Source: Oscillospiraceae bacterium (GTDB lineage: Bacteria; Bacillota; Clostridia; Oscillospirales; Oscillospiraceae). From it: a stretch of DNA of 54,778 nt. Shown here piece after piece: positions 1 through 8,871 of the stretch. Every line of letters starts with the position of its first letter. Position 1 is the stretch's first letter. Made by a program: the position numbers and the translations under genes. The notes beneath the pieces were generated by a model. The model was given only the letters and a program-made list of their open reading frames with translations, was not told the origin of the DNA and searched no databases. The stretch spans positions 1 through 54,778 of the forward strand of contig JAFWGE010000033.1 in assembly GCA_017512485.1 (NCBI GenBank), in the 5' to 3' direction.

Positions 1-15
1 ATAGTTTGGAGCACG

Positions 16-43
16 GCTGCCGGGGAGCGCGTGTCCCGGCAGC
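16..43 (-). terminator. Hairpin beyond the M32 carboxypeptidase gene
   Basis: Nine-base-pair perfect stem (GCTGCCGGG at 16-24 with CCCGGCAGC at 35-43) about 50 nt past the stop of the minus-strand carboxypeptidase gene. There is no clear T tract on the minus side, so termination is only a guess. The remaining bases before 93 hold no recognisable gene. Confidence 0.35.
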
Positions 44-92
44 GGGTGGCGTCCAGAACGCGATCGGACGCATTGCCTGTCTCGCCGCTTTG

Positions 93-1592
93 TTACAGCC
101 GGTAGATATCCGTATATTTCTTTTTCAGATAATTCGTATAGTGCCCGGCGGAGAATCCGCCGCCCAGGATCTTTTCCAGCAGCTGCGAGGGGGTGTACAG
201 CGCGCCGTGTTTCCAGATATGTTCTCTGTTCCACTCGTTTATGGGCGCAAGGTCACCCGAGGCGACGCACCCGTCCACATCCACGCTCCGGCGCATAACT
301 TCAAGGAACTGCGCCCCGTAGGCACTGCCCAGGGAGTAGGAGGGGAAGTAGCCCACACTGCCGCCTGACCAGTGGGAGTCCTGCAGGCAGCCTTCAGTGT
401 CGGAGGGTACTTCCACTCCGAGGTATTTGCTGTAGAGATCGTTCCATACGCCGGGGATATCCCGGGCGGATATCTCTTCGTTCATGACCATGCGTTCTAC
501 TTCATACCTCACCATTATATGCAGGCTGTAGGTGAGTTCGTCCGCCTCTGTACGAATAAGTGAAGGCTGGGCTTTGTTTACGGCCCTGTATATCTCCTCA
601 GAACTGTGGCCGGAAAGGCGGTCCGGGAAAATGTCCCTGAGCGTAGGAGTGATATACTCTATAAAGGGGCGGCTGCGGCCGACGAGATTTTCGTAAAACC
701 TGCTCTGGCTCTCATGGAATCCCATGGAGGCCCCATCGTCAAGAACCGTACGGGCGAGGGAGTCGTCGACTCCAAGCATATAAAGGGCATGCCCGCCTTC
801 GTGTATCACGCTGTACATGGAAGAGCAGAAGCTGTCGGTATATTTCGTGGTTATACGAACGTCGAAATGGGAACCCAGGCTGGTGGTAAAGGGATGTTCC
901 GTCTCTCTCAAGCAGCAGTGCCCCTCGTCTATGCCCATCAGGGACATAAGGTATTTCGAGAGCTTTTCCTGAGAGTGTTTTGGATAACCGCTGTCGATGA
1001 ACCCGGAATCGATCTGCGGTTTTTCCCCTATGGCCTTGATAAGGGGGACCAGCTCGCTGCGGAGTGTTTCAAAAAACGAGTCGCAGAAGGCCATGTCCAG
1101 CCCCTCTTCAAACTCGTTGAGCCAATAGTCGTAGGGGTGTTTGTCGGGACATATATATCCCGCGAATCGCCGGTTTGCGGCAAATATCTCGTCCAGCGTG
1201 TTTTCAAACAGTTTGAAATCGTTGGTCTGCTTTGCCCTGTGCCATATATCGTCCGCTTCGGCAAGGAGCCGCGAGTAAGCTACGTACTCATCCCTGGGGA
1301 TCTTCTTCATCCTGTCGGTTTCTTTGCACATGAGTTCCACTGCCCGACGGTGCGGAGGATCGAGCAAATCAAAGCCTTCGCGTAAAGCCGACAGCAGTTC
1401 CTGGGTTTCGGGCCCGGTCATCAGTGAGTAGGTCTCGGCGCTGAGAACGGAAAGCGTGACCGCGCGGTTTGCAGCGGTACCGGAGGGAGCTCCGGTCACA
1501 CCGTCGTAAAAGATCATACCCTGAGCGTGAGAATAAGCGCTGAGCTTTTCCTGAAGTTCGGTGAGAGCTGCGGCGGCGGCTTCAATGGTCAT
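93..1592 (-). CDS. M32 family metallocarboxypeptidase
   Basis: A 499-residue protein of the usual length for thermostable carboxypeptidase 1 (M32), a cytoplasmic zinc enzyme that trims C-terminal residues from peptides. Visible signatures are the zinc-binding HEGGH motif (within SVIHEGGHALYMLG, near residue 265) and the family motif HESQSRFYEN about 30 residues later, which supplies the third ligand region. The C-terminal half carries the conserved IRTEADELTYSLHIMVRYE stretch. The start is well supported: a GGAGGTGATC ribosome site lies just upstream of ATG 1592. It is followed upstream by rarA on the same strand with an 82-nt gap. No truncation is seen. Family assignment is secure; the physiological substrate is not known from sequence. 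Confidence 0.95.
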   Translation of the reverse strand: MTIEAAAAALTELQEKLSAYSHAQGMIFYDGVTGAPSGTAANRAVTLSVLSAETYSLMTGPETQELLSALREGFDLLDPPHRRAVELMCKETDRMKKIPRDEYVAYSRLLAEADDIWHRAKQTNDFKLFENTLDEIFAANRRFAGYICPDKHPYDYWLNEFEEGLDMAFCDSFFETLRSELVPLIKAIGEKPQIDSGFIDSGYPKHSQEKLSKYLMSLMGIDEGHCCLRETEHPFTTSLGSHFDVRITTKYTDSFCSSMYSVIHEGGHALYMLGVDDSLARTVLDDGASMGFHESQSRFYENLVGRSRPFIEYITPTLRDIFPDRLSGHSSEEIYRAVNKAQPSLIRTEADELTYSLHIMVRYEVERMVMNEEISARDIPGVWNDLYSKYLGVEVPSDTEGCLQDSHWSGGSVGYFPSYSLGSAYGAQFLEVMRRSVDVDGCVASGDLAPINEWNREHIWKHGALYTPSQLLEKILGGGFSAGHYTNYLKKKYTDIYRL

Positions 1593-1674
1593 AAGATCAC
1601 CTCCAAATTATCAATTATATGGGTAAACACTCGGTCTGGTATCATTTAAACAGGCGCATCGGCTAATGAGGCCG

Positions 1675-2994
1675 TCACCCGTTTCGCAGTTTCCAGTCTT
1701 TAATGCTCTCAAGACGCTCTTTGAATTTGGCTTCCAACCCCTGCGACGTGGGGACGTAGTATTCCCTGTCCGACAGGGAATCCGGCAGACAGCGCATGCC
1801 GGTAAGCTTGTCTTCATAGTCATGCGCGTATTGATAGCCCTTGCCGTAGCCGATGTCCCTCATCAGGCCGGTGACGGCGTTGCGGATGTGCAGAGGCACA
1901 GGGTCGCTGAGCTGTGTCAGCGCGTCTGCTCTGGCTTTTTCGTAGGCGGTATACAGAGCATTGGACTTGGGAGCCAGCGAGAGATATACCACCGCCTCGG
2001 TCAGGTGTACACTGCACTCCGGCATACCGATCAGGCGGCACGCCTCAAAAGCTGCGACGCTCAGTTCCAGAGCCCTCGGGTCGGCAAGTCCCACGTCCTC
2101 GCTGGCGAACCGCGTCACCCTGCGGGCAATGTAGATGGGGTCTTCACCGGCCTCAAGCATGCGCGCCAGCCAGTAGACGGCGGCGTCCGGGTCAGAGTTC
2201 CTCATGGATTTGTGTAGCGCTGAAATCAGATTGTAATGCTCCTCCCCGTTTTTATCGTACAGCAGGGATTTGCGGGAAGTGCACTGTTCAACTGTCTCGG
2301 CCGTGACGGTGGTCACTTCCCCGTCCAGATCACCGTTCAGTACCGCCATCTCCAGAGTGGACAGGGCCATGCGGGCATCCCCGTTGGAGAACGCGGCTAT
2401 GGAGCGCAGCAGATCTTCGGAGATCTCGACTTTTTGGTTTCCAAAGCCCGCAGGACTTTCCAGGGCTCTTTTGAGCAGCGAGGTGATATCCTCCTCGCTG
2501 AGAGCCCTGAGGACGAAGACCTTGCACCTTGACAGGAGCGCCCCGTTAACTTCGAAGGAAGGGTTCTCAGTAGTAGCCCCGATCAGTATTATGCTTCCCT
2601 TCTCCACAAAAGGCAGGAAAGCGTCCTGCTGGGCTTTGTTGAAACGGTGTATCTCATCCACAAATACTATCGTTTTTTCTCCGTAACGGCGGTTCTCATC
2701 GGCTTGCTGCATCACCGTGCGTATCTCCTTGATACCGCTGGTCACCGCAGAAAAGTTTATGAATTTTGCCCTCGTCTGCCTGGCGATCACGTTTGCCAGG
2801 GTGGTTTTGCCGACGCCGGGAGGTCCCCAGAAGATCATGGAGGATACAGCGTCCTGTTCGATGATCCTGCGCAGGACCTTGCCGGGCCCCAGGATGTGCT
2901 GCTGACCGGCTATCTCGTCGATCGTCTGCGGCCGGAGGCGCGCAGGAAGCGGCTGGATAGCCGCATGGCTCATTATAGTCATCTGTTCGTCCAT
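1675..2994 (-). CDS. rarA: Replication-associated recombination protein A (RarA/MgsA), AAA+ ATPase
   Basis: A 439-residue clamp-loader-like AAA+ ATPase acting at stalled replication forks. The sequence shows a Walker A GPPGVGKTT near residue 50, a Walker B IVFVDEIHRFNKAQQD near residue 100, sensor 1 GATTENPSFE, and the C-terminal tetramerisation region with AVYWLARMLEAGEDPIYIARR. I place the start at ATG 2994 rather than at the in-frame ATG 3009, because the latter overlaps the strong GGAGGAG ribosome site (3001-3007), which sits 6 nt before ATG 2994. Length and motif order match bacterial RarA. It probably has its own extended -10 promoter at 3044-3052. Confidence 0.95.
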   Translation of the reverse strand: MDEQMTIMSHAAIQPLPARLRPQTIDEIAGQQHILGPGKVLRRIIEQDAVSSMIFWGPPGVGKTTLANVIARQTRAKFINFSAVTSGIKEIRTVMQQADENRRYGEKTIVFVDEIHRFNKAQQDAFLPFVEKGSIILIGATTENPSFEVNGALLSRCKVFVLRALSEEDITSLLKRALESPAGFGNQKVEISEDLLRSIAAFSNGDARMALSTLEMAVLNGDLDGEVTTVTAETVEQCTSRKSLLYDKNGEEHYNLISALHKSMRNSDPDAAVYWLARMLEAGEDPIYIARRVTRFASEDVGLADPRALELSVAAFEACRLIGMPECSVHLTEAVVYLSLAPKSNALYTAYEKARADALTQLSDPVPLHIRNAVTGLMRDIGYGKGYQYAHDYEDKLTGMRCLPDSLSDREYYVPTSQGLEAKFKERLESIKDWKLRNG

Positions 2995-3043
2995 TCTGCA
3001 CTCCTCCATTCGGGCAAAACTGCTGCGGACGCACTGCGGGGAT

Positions 3044-3052
3044 ATTATAGCA
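3044..3052 (-). promoter_or_regulatory. Extended -10 promoter for rarA
   Basis: The minus strand reads TGC-TATAAT, an extended -10 element, about 50 nt before the rarA start. No good -35 hexamer is visible 16-18 nt upstream. Placement fits a short leader; the assignment is from sequence pattern only. Confidence 0.45.
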
Positions 3053-3121
3053 CTTTTTCGGCGCCGGGAACAGTGGCAGGACAGAGTATGAACAATATAG
3101 CTTTTATTTGATACGGTGCCA

Positions 3122-3130
3122 TGGTATAAT
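3122..3130 (+). promoter_or_regulatory. Extended -10 promoter for the NYN-domain gene
   Basis: TGG-TATAAT on the plus strand, an extended -10 without a convincing -35. It would give a leader of about 175 nt before GTG 3313. Confidence 0.45.
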
Positions 3131-3312
3131 AAATCAATTGATCCAAATCAGGTATGACGGTCTGGATGAAGGCAATATCCTGCCTTTATGGCGTGCCGTC
3201 AGGGTCCCCGCAGTAGACTTCCCACCGCCGCGGCCACGGGACACAGAGCCACGGGTGTGGCAGAGCGCGGAAGTAATACTAATTACAATTACAGCTGAAA
3301 GGATAATGGATC
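3131..3312 (+). other. Leader/intergenic stretch before the NYN gene
   Basis: About 180 nt between the putative promoter and the GTG start at 3313. The central part is GC-rich (about 3190-3270), the last 40 nt AT-rich. I see no riboswitch signature, no tRNA-like fold and no credible small gene. An open frame runs through it but has no ribosome site. Confidence 0.4.
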
Positions 3313-4182
3313 GTGCCGCTTGAAAATTTGCGTATTGCAGTGCTCATAGACGCGGATAATGCCCCCAGGAAAAATGTTAAAGGCATCATGGAGGAGATAG
3401 CTATCTACGGCACTCCTACAATAAAACGTATCTATGGGGACTGGACTACCCCCAATCTTGCGAGCTGGAAGAAGACCCTCCTCCAGAACGCCATCACCCC
3501 CGTACAGCAGTACGGATACACAGTCGGTAAGAATTCGACGGATTCAGCTATGATAATAGACGCCATGGACATCCTCTATTCCGGCAACGTGGACGGATTC
3601 TGCCTTGTGTCATCCGACAGCGACTTTACCAGGCTGGCCACAAGGCTCAGAGAGGCCGGCATGACGGTTATAGGCATAGGGGAAAAGAAGACTCCGGAAC
3701 CGTTCATCGTGGCGTGTGACAAGTTCATATATATAGAGATCATCAACGCGAAAACCAAAGAAAAAGCCGGGCATCAGGACGAGGAGAAAGCTCCCGCCGA
3801 GAAAAAGCCGGCGAAAGAAGACAGTAAGGCCGCAAAGGAAACCGACAAACCCGCCGATCAGAAGCCTTCCGGTAAGAAAAAGAAGGATCAGCCCCAGGAG
3901 AAGGAGCAGCCGCAGGAACCTGAAAAGCCTTCTATACCGCAGCAGACTGTGGAACTGATAGCCGCATCCATAGCCGACATAGCGGATGAGGACGGGTATG
4001 CGTTCCTGGGAGAGCTGGGTAGCCTGCTTCTCAAGAAGCAGCCCGACTTCGACTCAAGAAATTTCGGTTTCAGAAAGCTGACACCCTTGATAGCGTCTCT
4101 TGACAGATTTGAACTGGACGTGCGTACGATCGCTTCATCACCCAACACGAAGCATATTTATGTAAGGGACAAGCTGGCGTGA
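3313..4182 (+). CDS. NYN-domain (LabA/DUF88-like) protein with C-terminal OST-HTH domain
   Basis: A 289-residue protein starting at GTG with a GAAAGG ribosome site. The N-terminal 145 residues are a NYN (PIN-like) nuclease domain. Conserved acidic residues are visible in AVLIDADNAP, in STDSAMIIDAMD and in CLVSSDSDF, the usual metal-binding positions. A Lys/Glu/Pro-rich linker (about residues 148-215) follows. Residues about 216-285 form an OST-HTH/LOTUS module (SIADIADEDGYAFLGELG...FGFRKLTPLIASL). NYN plus OST-HTH is a known bacterial combination, inferred to bind and possibly cut RNA. The next gene overlaps its stop by 4 nt, so the two are translationally coupled. The specific RNA target is unknown. 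Confidence 0.88.
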   Translation: MPLENLRIAVLIDADNAPRKNVKGIMEEIAIYGTPTIKRIYGDWTTPNLASWKKTLLQNAITPVQQYGYTVGKNSTDSAMIIDAMDILYSGNVDGFCLVSSDSDFTRLATRLREAGMTVIGIGEKKTPEPFIVACDKFIYIEIINAKTKEKAGHQDEEKAPAEKKPAKEDSKAAKETDKPADQKPSGKKKKDQPQEKEQPQEPEKPSIPQQTVELIAASIADIADEDGYAFLGELGSLLLKKQPDFDSRNFGFRKLTPLIASLDRFELDVRTIASSPNTKHIYVRDKLA

Positions 4183-5042
4183 AGAAAGGCAGATCCAAAG
4201 GAAGACCGGGCGGCAGGAGGAGAGCTGCGTCTGTGATAGTTGTACTCATACTGGTGTTGGTTATCTGCGCGGCGGGCGTCTGCTGGGGAAATAACTCAAT
4301 TAAGAGTACTGTCATAAAAGTACATATTGAAGGGCTGTCACCGCAGTTGTCCGGGTTCAGAATAGTACAGCTGTCGGATCTTCACGGAAAGATCTTCGGC
4401 CGGGACGACCGACGGCTTGTCAGCGCTGTAGCGGAAGCCGAGCCGGATATAATTGCCATTACCGGCGACGTGGCGGGACGGGAGTCGGAACTGGAAGGGC
4501 TGCCCGGGCTTGCCGGGGAACTGGTGAAGATCGCGCCTGTTTACTATGTTACCGGCAACCATGAATGGGCTGCCGGGCTTACTAAAAAAATAGACCGCAT
4601 TTTTTCTGAATATGGCGTCACCGTATTGCACAGCGACTATCCTGTAATGGAGAAGGGTGGCGGACGGCTTGTAATAGCCGGGATCGACGACCCCAACGGT
4701 CCGGCAGACGCCAGGACCGCGTCCGAGTTGGAAGCGGAGATACGCAGCGAGGACGCCGGCAGCCCCATAATTCTGCTTGCGCACAGGAATGACCCTGATT
4801 ATTATTCGGGACTCGGCGTATCCCTGGTGCTGTGCGGTCACGCGCACGGGGGCATTGTCAGGATCCCGGGGATCGGGGGCGTGCTGGGTCATGGATTCAG
4901 CCTGTTTCCTCAGTATCTGGACGGGCTCTTTGATCTGGGTGGAGGAGTGCGGATGTTTGTGAGCCGGGGTTTGGGAAACAACGGGTTTGAGGTCCGCATT
5001 TTTAACCGGCCGGAGTTGCCTGTGCTTATACTTGAGGGCTGA
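4179..5042 (+). CDS. Membrane-anchored metallophosphoesterase (YkuE-like)
   Basis: A 287-residue calcineurin-like phosphoesterase. It begins with GTG inside the GTGA overlap with the upstream gene. Basic residues 1-13 precede one membrane segment (about 14-33), so the catalytic domain lies outside the cell membrane. Metal-binding motifs are in order: SDLHGKIFG, ITGDVAG, VTGNHEW, LLAHRNDPDYY and LCGHAHGG, with the RIPGIGG segment typical of the YkuE/YaeI subgroup. Homologues hydrolyse phosphodiester bonds, with lipid and peptidoglycan-related substrates proposed; the substrate here is unproven. Confidence 0.9.
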   Translation: MKKGRSKGRPGGRRRAASVIVVLILVLVICAAGVCWGNNSIKSTVIKVHIEGLSPQLSGFRIVQLSDLHGKIFGRDDRRLVSAVAEAEPDIIAITGDVAGRESELEGLPGLAGELVKIAPVYYVTGNHEWAAGLTKKIDRIFSEYGVTVLHSDYPVMEKGGGRLVIAGIDDPNGPADARTASELEAEIRSEDAGSPIILLAHRNDPDYYSGLGVSLVLCGHAHGGIVRIPGIGGVLGHGFSLFPQYLDGLFDLGGGVRMFVSRGLGNNGFEVRIFNRPELPVLILEG

Positions 5043-5131
5043 GCCTGATCATTTGCACAACGCCGTCTGATCGGAAACTATTGTATTTGTACCCATTGAA
5101 CAACGAATTGTTGGGCAAACAGCTTTTTTTC

Positions 5132-5160
5132 TTGACAGTTTACACATATGGACTTAAAAT
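5132..5160 (+). promoter_or_regulatory. Sigma-A promoter for the RNase Y gene
   Basis: TTGACA (5132-5137), 17-nt spacer, TAAAAT (5155-5160). It leaves a leader of about 170 nt before the RNase Y start. The gene-free stretch 5043-5337 holds this promoter and an otherwise unremarkable AT-rich leader; no riboswitch class was recognised in it. Confidence 0.75.
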
Positions 5161-5337
5161 AAAGAGAACTGTATCCGCGCGGAGATCTGCTCGGGTATTG
5201 TATGATTATATATCGTTTATTAAGGCGTATCCCGAAATGCCTGCGGGGCGCCGGTGTCTTTTGTCGCAATAAATGGTATATGCTGTTGATCTGATTTAAT
5301 TTTATTATATAGAAAAGGAGTGTCCGTCTGGGAGATC

Positions 5338-6891
5338 ATGAACAAATACGTTTTACTTGTTATCGGCCTTGCTGTCGGCCTTTTGATAGGGTATGGGATT
5401 GCATTTTTTATCGACCGGGCAAAAAAGAATTCAGCCCTGAAACAACTGAGCGATGCCGAGGAAGAGGCAAAGAGGATAGTCAACGAGGCCATGAAGCGCG
5501 CAGAGAACAAAAAGCGCGAGATGATGCTCGAGGCCAAGGAGGAACTTCACAAAAGCCGCAGTGAACATGAGCGGGAGATGAAGGACAGGCGCAACGAACT
5601 CCAGAAACAGGAGAGGCGCCTGCAGCAGAAAGAAGAAAACCTTGATAAGAAGATCGATTCCCTGGAACGTAAAGAAGAGAATCTTGCGAAGCGCGCGGCC
5701 AACGTGGACGCCCAGGAGCAGGAAGTCAAGCTCATAAAGAAAAGCCAGCTGGAAATGCTGGAAAAGATCTCGGGGTTCACACAGGAGGAGGCAAAGGCAT
5801 ACCTTATCCGCAACCTCGAGTCGGAGGTCACTCACGAGGCGGCCATGAAGATCAAGGAGATCGAGGGGCGGCTGAAAGAGGAGGCAGACGAGAAGGCCAG
5901 GAGGATAATATCCATCGCCATCCAGCGCTGTGCCGCGGATCATGTTTCCGAAGCCACCATATCCACCGTGCCTCTGCCCAACGACGAGATGAAAGGCCGC
6001 ATTATAGGCAGAGAAGGCCGGAACATCCGCACTTTGGAGACCCTTACAGGCGTCGATCTTATAATAGACGATACACCGGAGGCCATCACGCTCTCCAGCT
6101 TTGATCCTGTAAGAAGGGAGATCGCCCGTCTCGCCCTTGAGAAGCTTATTGCCGACGGACGCATCCATCCGTCCCGCATAGAGGAGATGGTTGAGAAAGC
6201 CCGCAAAGAGGTGGAGGCGACTATCAAGATAGAAGGCGAGCGTGCCACCTTTGAAACCGGTATACACGGCCTGAATCCGGAACTAGTCAAAATCCTGGGG
6301 CGCCAGAAATACCGCACGAGTTACGGTCAGAACGTGCTCGACCACTCCATCGAGGTGGCACAGATATGCGGCCTGCTTGCGGCTGAACTGGGAGAGGACG
6401 TTACACTGGCAAAACGCGCCGGTCTCCTTCACGACCTCGGTAAGGCGGTGGACCACGAGATGGTTGGGTCGCACGTCGGCATCGGGGTGGAGATCGCCAA
6501 GAGATTCAAAGAGAGCCCGGAGGTCGTCCACGCCATCGAGGCACACCACGGGGACGTGGAAGCGAAGACCGTCATTGCCTGCCTCGTTCAGGCGGCGGAC
6601 GCCATTTCGGCAGCCCGCCCCGGAGCCCGCAGGGAAAATCTGGAGAATTACATAAAGAGGCTCGAGAAACTGGAAGAGCTTACGGGAGCATATCCGGGGG
6701 TGGAGAAGACGTACGCCATCCAGGCCGGGCGCGAGATCAGGATAATCGTAAAGCCCGAGGAAGTCAGCGAGGACCAGATGGTCATACTTGCCCGGGACGT
6801 TGCAAAAAAGATAGAGAGCGAGCTGGAGTATCCCGGCCAGATAAAAGTACATGTGCTGCGGGAGACGAAGGTCATAGAGTATGCCAAATGA
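5338..6891 (+). CDS. rny: Ribonuclease Y
   Basis: A 517-residue membrane-bound endoribonuclease that starts bulk mRNA decay in Firmicutes. From ATG 5338 it reads one N-terminal membrane helix (about 4-26), a long charged coiled coil (about 30-180), a KH domain with the GREG loop ([15 protein letters not shown], near 218-230) and an HD domain with [10 protein letters not shown] and [11 protein letters not shown] metal ligands. The start is uncertain. An upstream GTG at 5320 overlaps the AAAAGGAG ribosome site itself, while ATG 5338 lies 17 nt after it but has a nearer GGGAG. The membrane helix right after Met favours 5338. ymdB follows, as in Bacillus. Confidence 0.95.
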   Translation: MNKYVLLVIGLAVGLLIGYGIAFFIDRAKKNSALKQLSDAEEEAKRIVNEAMKRAENKKREMMLEAKEELHKSRSEHEREMKDRRNELQKQERRLQQKEENLDKKIDSLERKEENLAKRAANVDAQEQEVKLIKKSQLEMLEKISGFTQEEAKAYLIRNLESEVTHEAAMKIKEIEGRLKEEADEKARRIISIAIQRCAADHVSEATISTVPLPNDEMKGRIIGREGRNIRTLETLTGVDLIIDDTPEAITLSSFDPVRREIARLALEKLIADGRIHPSRIEEMVEKARKEVEATIKIEGERATFETGIHGLNPELVKILGRQKYRTSYGQNVLDHSIEVAQICGLLAAELGEDVTLAKRAGLLHDLGKAVDHEMVGSHVGIGVEIAKRFKESPEVVHAIEAHHGDVEAKTVIACLVQAADAISAARPGARRENLENYIKRLEKLEELTGAYPGVEKTYAIQAGREIRIIVKPEEVSEDQMVILARDVAKKIESELEYPGQIKVHVLRETKVIEYAK

Positions 6892-6905
6892 TTTTGGGTA
6901 CGCAT

Positions 6906-6942
6906 CATGCCGGGCAGGTTGTACTTGTCCGGCATGTTTTTT
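6906..6942 (+). terminator. Hairpin terminator/attenuator between rny and ymdB
   Basis: An 11-bp stem (6906-6916 with 6926-6936, one G-U pair) followed directly by six T (6937-6942). This is a classical intrinsic terminator shape placed 15 nt after the rny stop and 54 nt before ymdB. It would set a lower ymdB level by partial termination unless ymdB has its own promoter. Confidence 0.85.
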
Positions 6943-6995
6943 GGAACACAGGATGCTTTTTCACAACACAGTTAATTTTGAGCGGGGGATTCGTC

Positions 6996-7790
6996 ATGGT
7001 GGTTCGCGTACTGGCAGTGGGAGATGTGACCGGCAAGGGGGGACTTGCTGTACTGTCAAGGGAGCTGAGGCGCTTCATTACGAAAGAGAAGATAGATTTT
7101 ACGGTAGTTAACGGGGAAAACGCCGATGTGGTCGGGGCAAGGACTGCCCAGATAGAACGGATCTTCGAAGCCGGCGCCGACGTTGTCACCATGGGGAACC
7201 ACACCTACAGCAGAAACGAGATAATCCCGATGCTGGAGGAAGAGGAACGTCTTCTGCGGCCCGCGAATTTTTCTTCGCGCGCCCCCGGGCACGGCTACAC
7301 TGTCTGCGGTTCGGCAGGACCCAGGATACTGGTCATATCTCTTATCGGCAGGGTCTTTATGGACGTCGGGCCGGAAAACCCGTTTTTCACCGCGGACAGG
7401 ATACTTGAGCGGACAAAGGCGGATATCAGACTCATAGACTTCCACGCGGAAGCGACTAGTGAAAAGATGGCGCTGGCATACTATCTGGACGGCAGAGTGA
7501 GCGCGGTATGGGGGACCCATACCCACGTCCAGACCTCGGATGAACGGATACTGCAGGGAGGGACCGGATATATTACGGACATAGGTACCACGGGGCCGGT
7601 GGACTCTATCCTTGGGGTGCGCGTTTCACAATCGGTATCGAGGTTCCTGGGATATCCTCCGGAGAGATATGCGGCAGCGGAGGGGCCGGCAAAACTGGAG
7701 GGAGCGGTATTCGACATAGACCCCGAGAGCGGGAAGTGCCTTTCTGTGGAGAGGGTGAGGATAGTTGATCAAACTTCTGCACGCGGCTGA
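6996..7790 (+). CDS. ymdB: YmdB-family metallophosphoesterase (TIGR00282 type)
   Basis: A 264-residue phosphoesterase of the family that in Bacillus is encoded next to rny, has phosphodiesterase activity and affects biofilm and motility choice. Visible metal-site motifs are VLAVGDVTGKGG at the N-terminus, VVNGENAD, VTMGNHTYS and VWGTHTHVQTSDE. I choose ATG 6996 because GGGGGA lies 6 nt before it and because homologues begin at this point. The open frame continues 36 codons further upstream, but that part overlaps the hairpin at 6906-6942 and reads unlike a protein domain. The next gene overlaps its last 26 nt. Confidence 0.92.
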   Translation: MVVRVLAVGDVTGKGGLAVLSRELRRFITKEKIDFTVVNGENADVVGARTAQIERIFEAGADVVTMGNHTYSRNEIIPMLEEEERLLRPANFSSRAPGHGYTVCGSAGPRILVISLIGRVFMDVGPENPFFTADRILERTKADIRLIDFHAEATSEKMALAYYLDGRVSAVWGTHTHVQTSDERILQGGTGYITDIGTTGPVDSILGVRVSQSVSRFLGYPPERYAAAEGPAKLEGAVFDIDPESGKCLSVERVRIVDQTSARG

Positions 7791-8733
7791 CCTGCATCTG
7801 GACAGCCCTCTGGCCACCTGTGGGGTGGACGCCCGTCAGCGCAGGGCGGAACTCAGGAACACGGCCAGGAGAATATTTGAACTTGCCAGACAGGAGACTG
7901 TGGATATGCTGCTTCTTGCGGGCGACTTGTTCGACAATGACAGTCCTTTCCTGGGTACTGTGGAACTGCTGAAGGAACTGTGCGGCAGCGCGGGGGTACC
8001 GGTGTTCATATCACCGGGGAATCATGACTGGTATTCTGAAGGTTCGCCTTACGCGTCGACGGGGTGGCCGGAAAACGTGCATATATTTAAGAAACCTGAG
8101 ATGGAGCAGGTTCGCCTTGATGGACTGGGGTGCAGCGTGTGGTCATGCGCGTTTACGTCTCCGTGGAGGGACGACAGGCCCCTTCAGGGCTTTTCCGTAC
8201 CGCGTGGAGAAGATGTGAATATAGTGCTCCTGCACGGAGAAGTTACCGCTTCCGCATCCAGGTACGGAGCCGTACTGCCTGGGGAGATCGCTTCGTGCGG
8301 CGCGGATTATACGGCGCTGGGACATGTACACAGCTTTTCCGGCATGAGGACGGAGGGCGGGTGCTGCTATGCGTGGCCGGGCTGCCCGGAAGGGCGGGGG
8401 TTTGACGAGACCGGAGATAAAGGAGTAATAATAGCCCACGTAGACAATGGAAGGACCGATACGCGTTTCGTTAGAACCGCATCCAGAAGATATTTCGACC
8501 TGAAAGCGGATGCGGGCGGCAGCGCGCTCCCGGTGGAGAAACTGAACTCGGTACTCTCGGAAACTGAAGAAGGAGATATTTGCCGCGTTGAACTGACAGG
8601 CAGCAGCCCCGGGATAGATCTTGAAACGCTGAAGCTCGCGATGGGGGACAGAGGGCGCTTATTACGACTCAGGGACAGTACCGTACCTGGGGACGAGCGC
8701 TGGGAGCGGTCGGATGAAGACACACTGAGATGA
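7765..8733 (+). CDS. SbcD/YhaO-like DNA repair exonuclease subunit, ended early by an in-frame TGA
   Basis: A 322-residue calcineurin-like nuclease of the SbcD/YhaO type, partner of the SbcC/YhaN-like ATPase downstream. It starts at TTG with a GGTGAGGA ribosome site, 26 nt inside the ymdB end. Motifs in order: HAADLHLDSPL, LLAGDLFDND, SPGNHDWYS, VLLHGEV and TALGHVHSF. The catalytic domain is therefore whole. The frame stops at TGA 8731-8733, but the same frame then runs on for 45 sense codons to a TGA at 8869-8871. That second stop overlaps the next gene's GTG as GTGA, so the ancestral gene very likely ended there. The protein is either truncated in its C-terminal cap or made by readthrough. 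Confidence 0.88.
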   Translation: MIKLLHAADLHLDSPLATCGVDARQRRAELRNTARRIFELARQETVDMLLLAGDLFDNDSPFLGTVELLKELCGSAGVPVFISPGNHDWYSEGSPYASTGWPENVHIFKKPEMEQVRLDGLGCSVWSCAFTSPWRDDRPLQGFSVPRGEDVNIVLLHGEVTASASRYGAVLPGEIASCGADYTALGHVHSFSGMRTEGGCCYAWPGCPEGRGFDETGDKGVIIAHVDNGRTDTRFVRTASRRYFDLKADAGGSALPVEKLNSVLSETEEGDICRVELTGSSPGIDLETLKLAMGDRGRLLRLRDSTVPGDERWERSDEDTLR

Positions 8734-8871
8734 CTGTTCCTTCGTGAACTGAGACGCCGTTACGAGGCAGCGACGACCGACGGCGGGAAGGCCGCCGCGG
8801 TACTGGCGGCCCGCTTCGGGCTTGCCGCGCTGGAAGGGAGAGAACCTCCCAGGGGGGACAGGGAACTGTGA
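8734..8871 (+). pseudogene. Severed in-frame C-terminal segment of the SbcD/YhaO-like gene
   Basis: Forty-five codons in the same frame as the upstream gene, starting LFLRELRRRYEAA and containing ARFGLAALEGREPP. The composition is that of a structured, charged C-terminus. It ends at TGA 8869-8871, which overlaps GTG 8868 of the ATPase gene. It has no ribosome site of its own, so it is only made if the UGA at 8731 is read through. The match to family C-termini is from memory of the family, not from a search. Confidence 0.75.

Noticed and set aside
606..1385. Long plus-strand open frame opposite the M32 gene
   Set aside because: It is antisense to a clear metallocarboxypeptidase, has no ribosome site and no domain pattern.
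8731..8733. UGA read as selenocysteine
   Set aside because: No SECIS-like hairpin at the usual distance and loop, no sel genes in view, and SbcD-like proteins have no Cys/Sec site here. Premature stop or simple readthrough is more likely.
7765..8871. UGA reassigned to a sense codon genome-wide
   Set aside because: Other genes in the window end with TGA at natural family C-termini, for example at 13290 and 35-nt-spaced operon junctions, so TGA is a normal stop.
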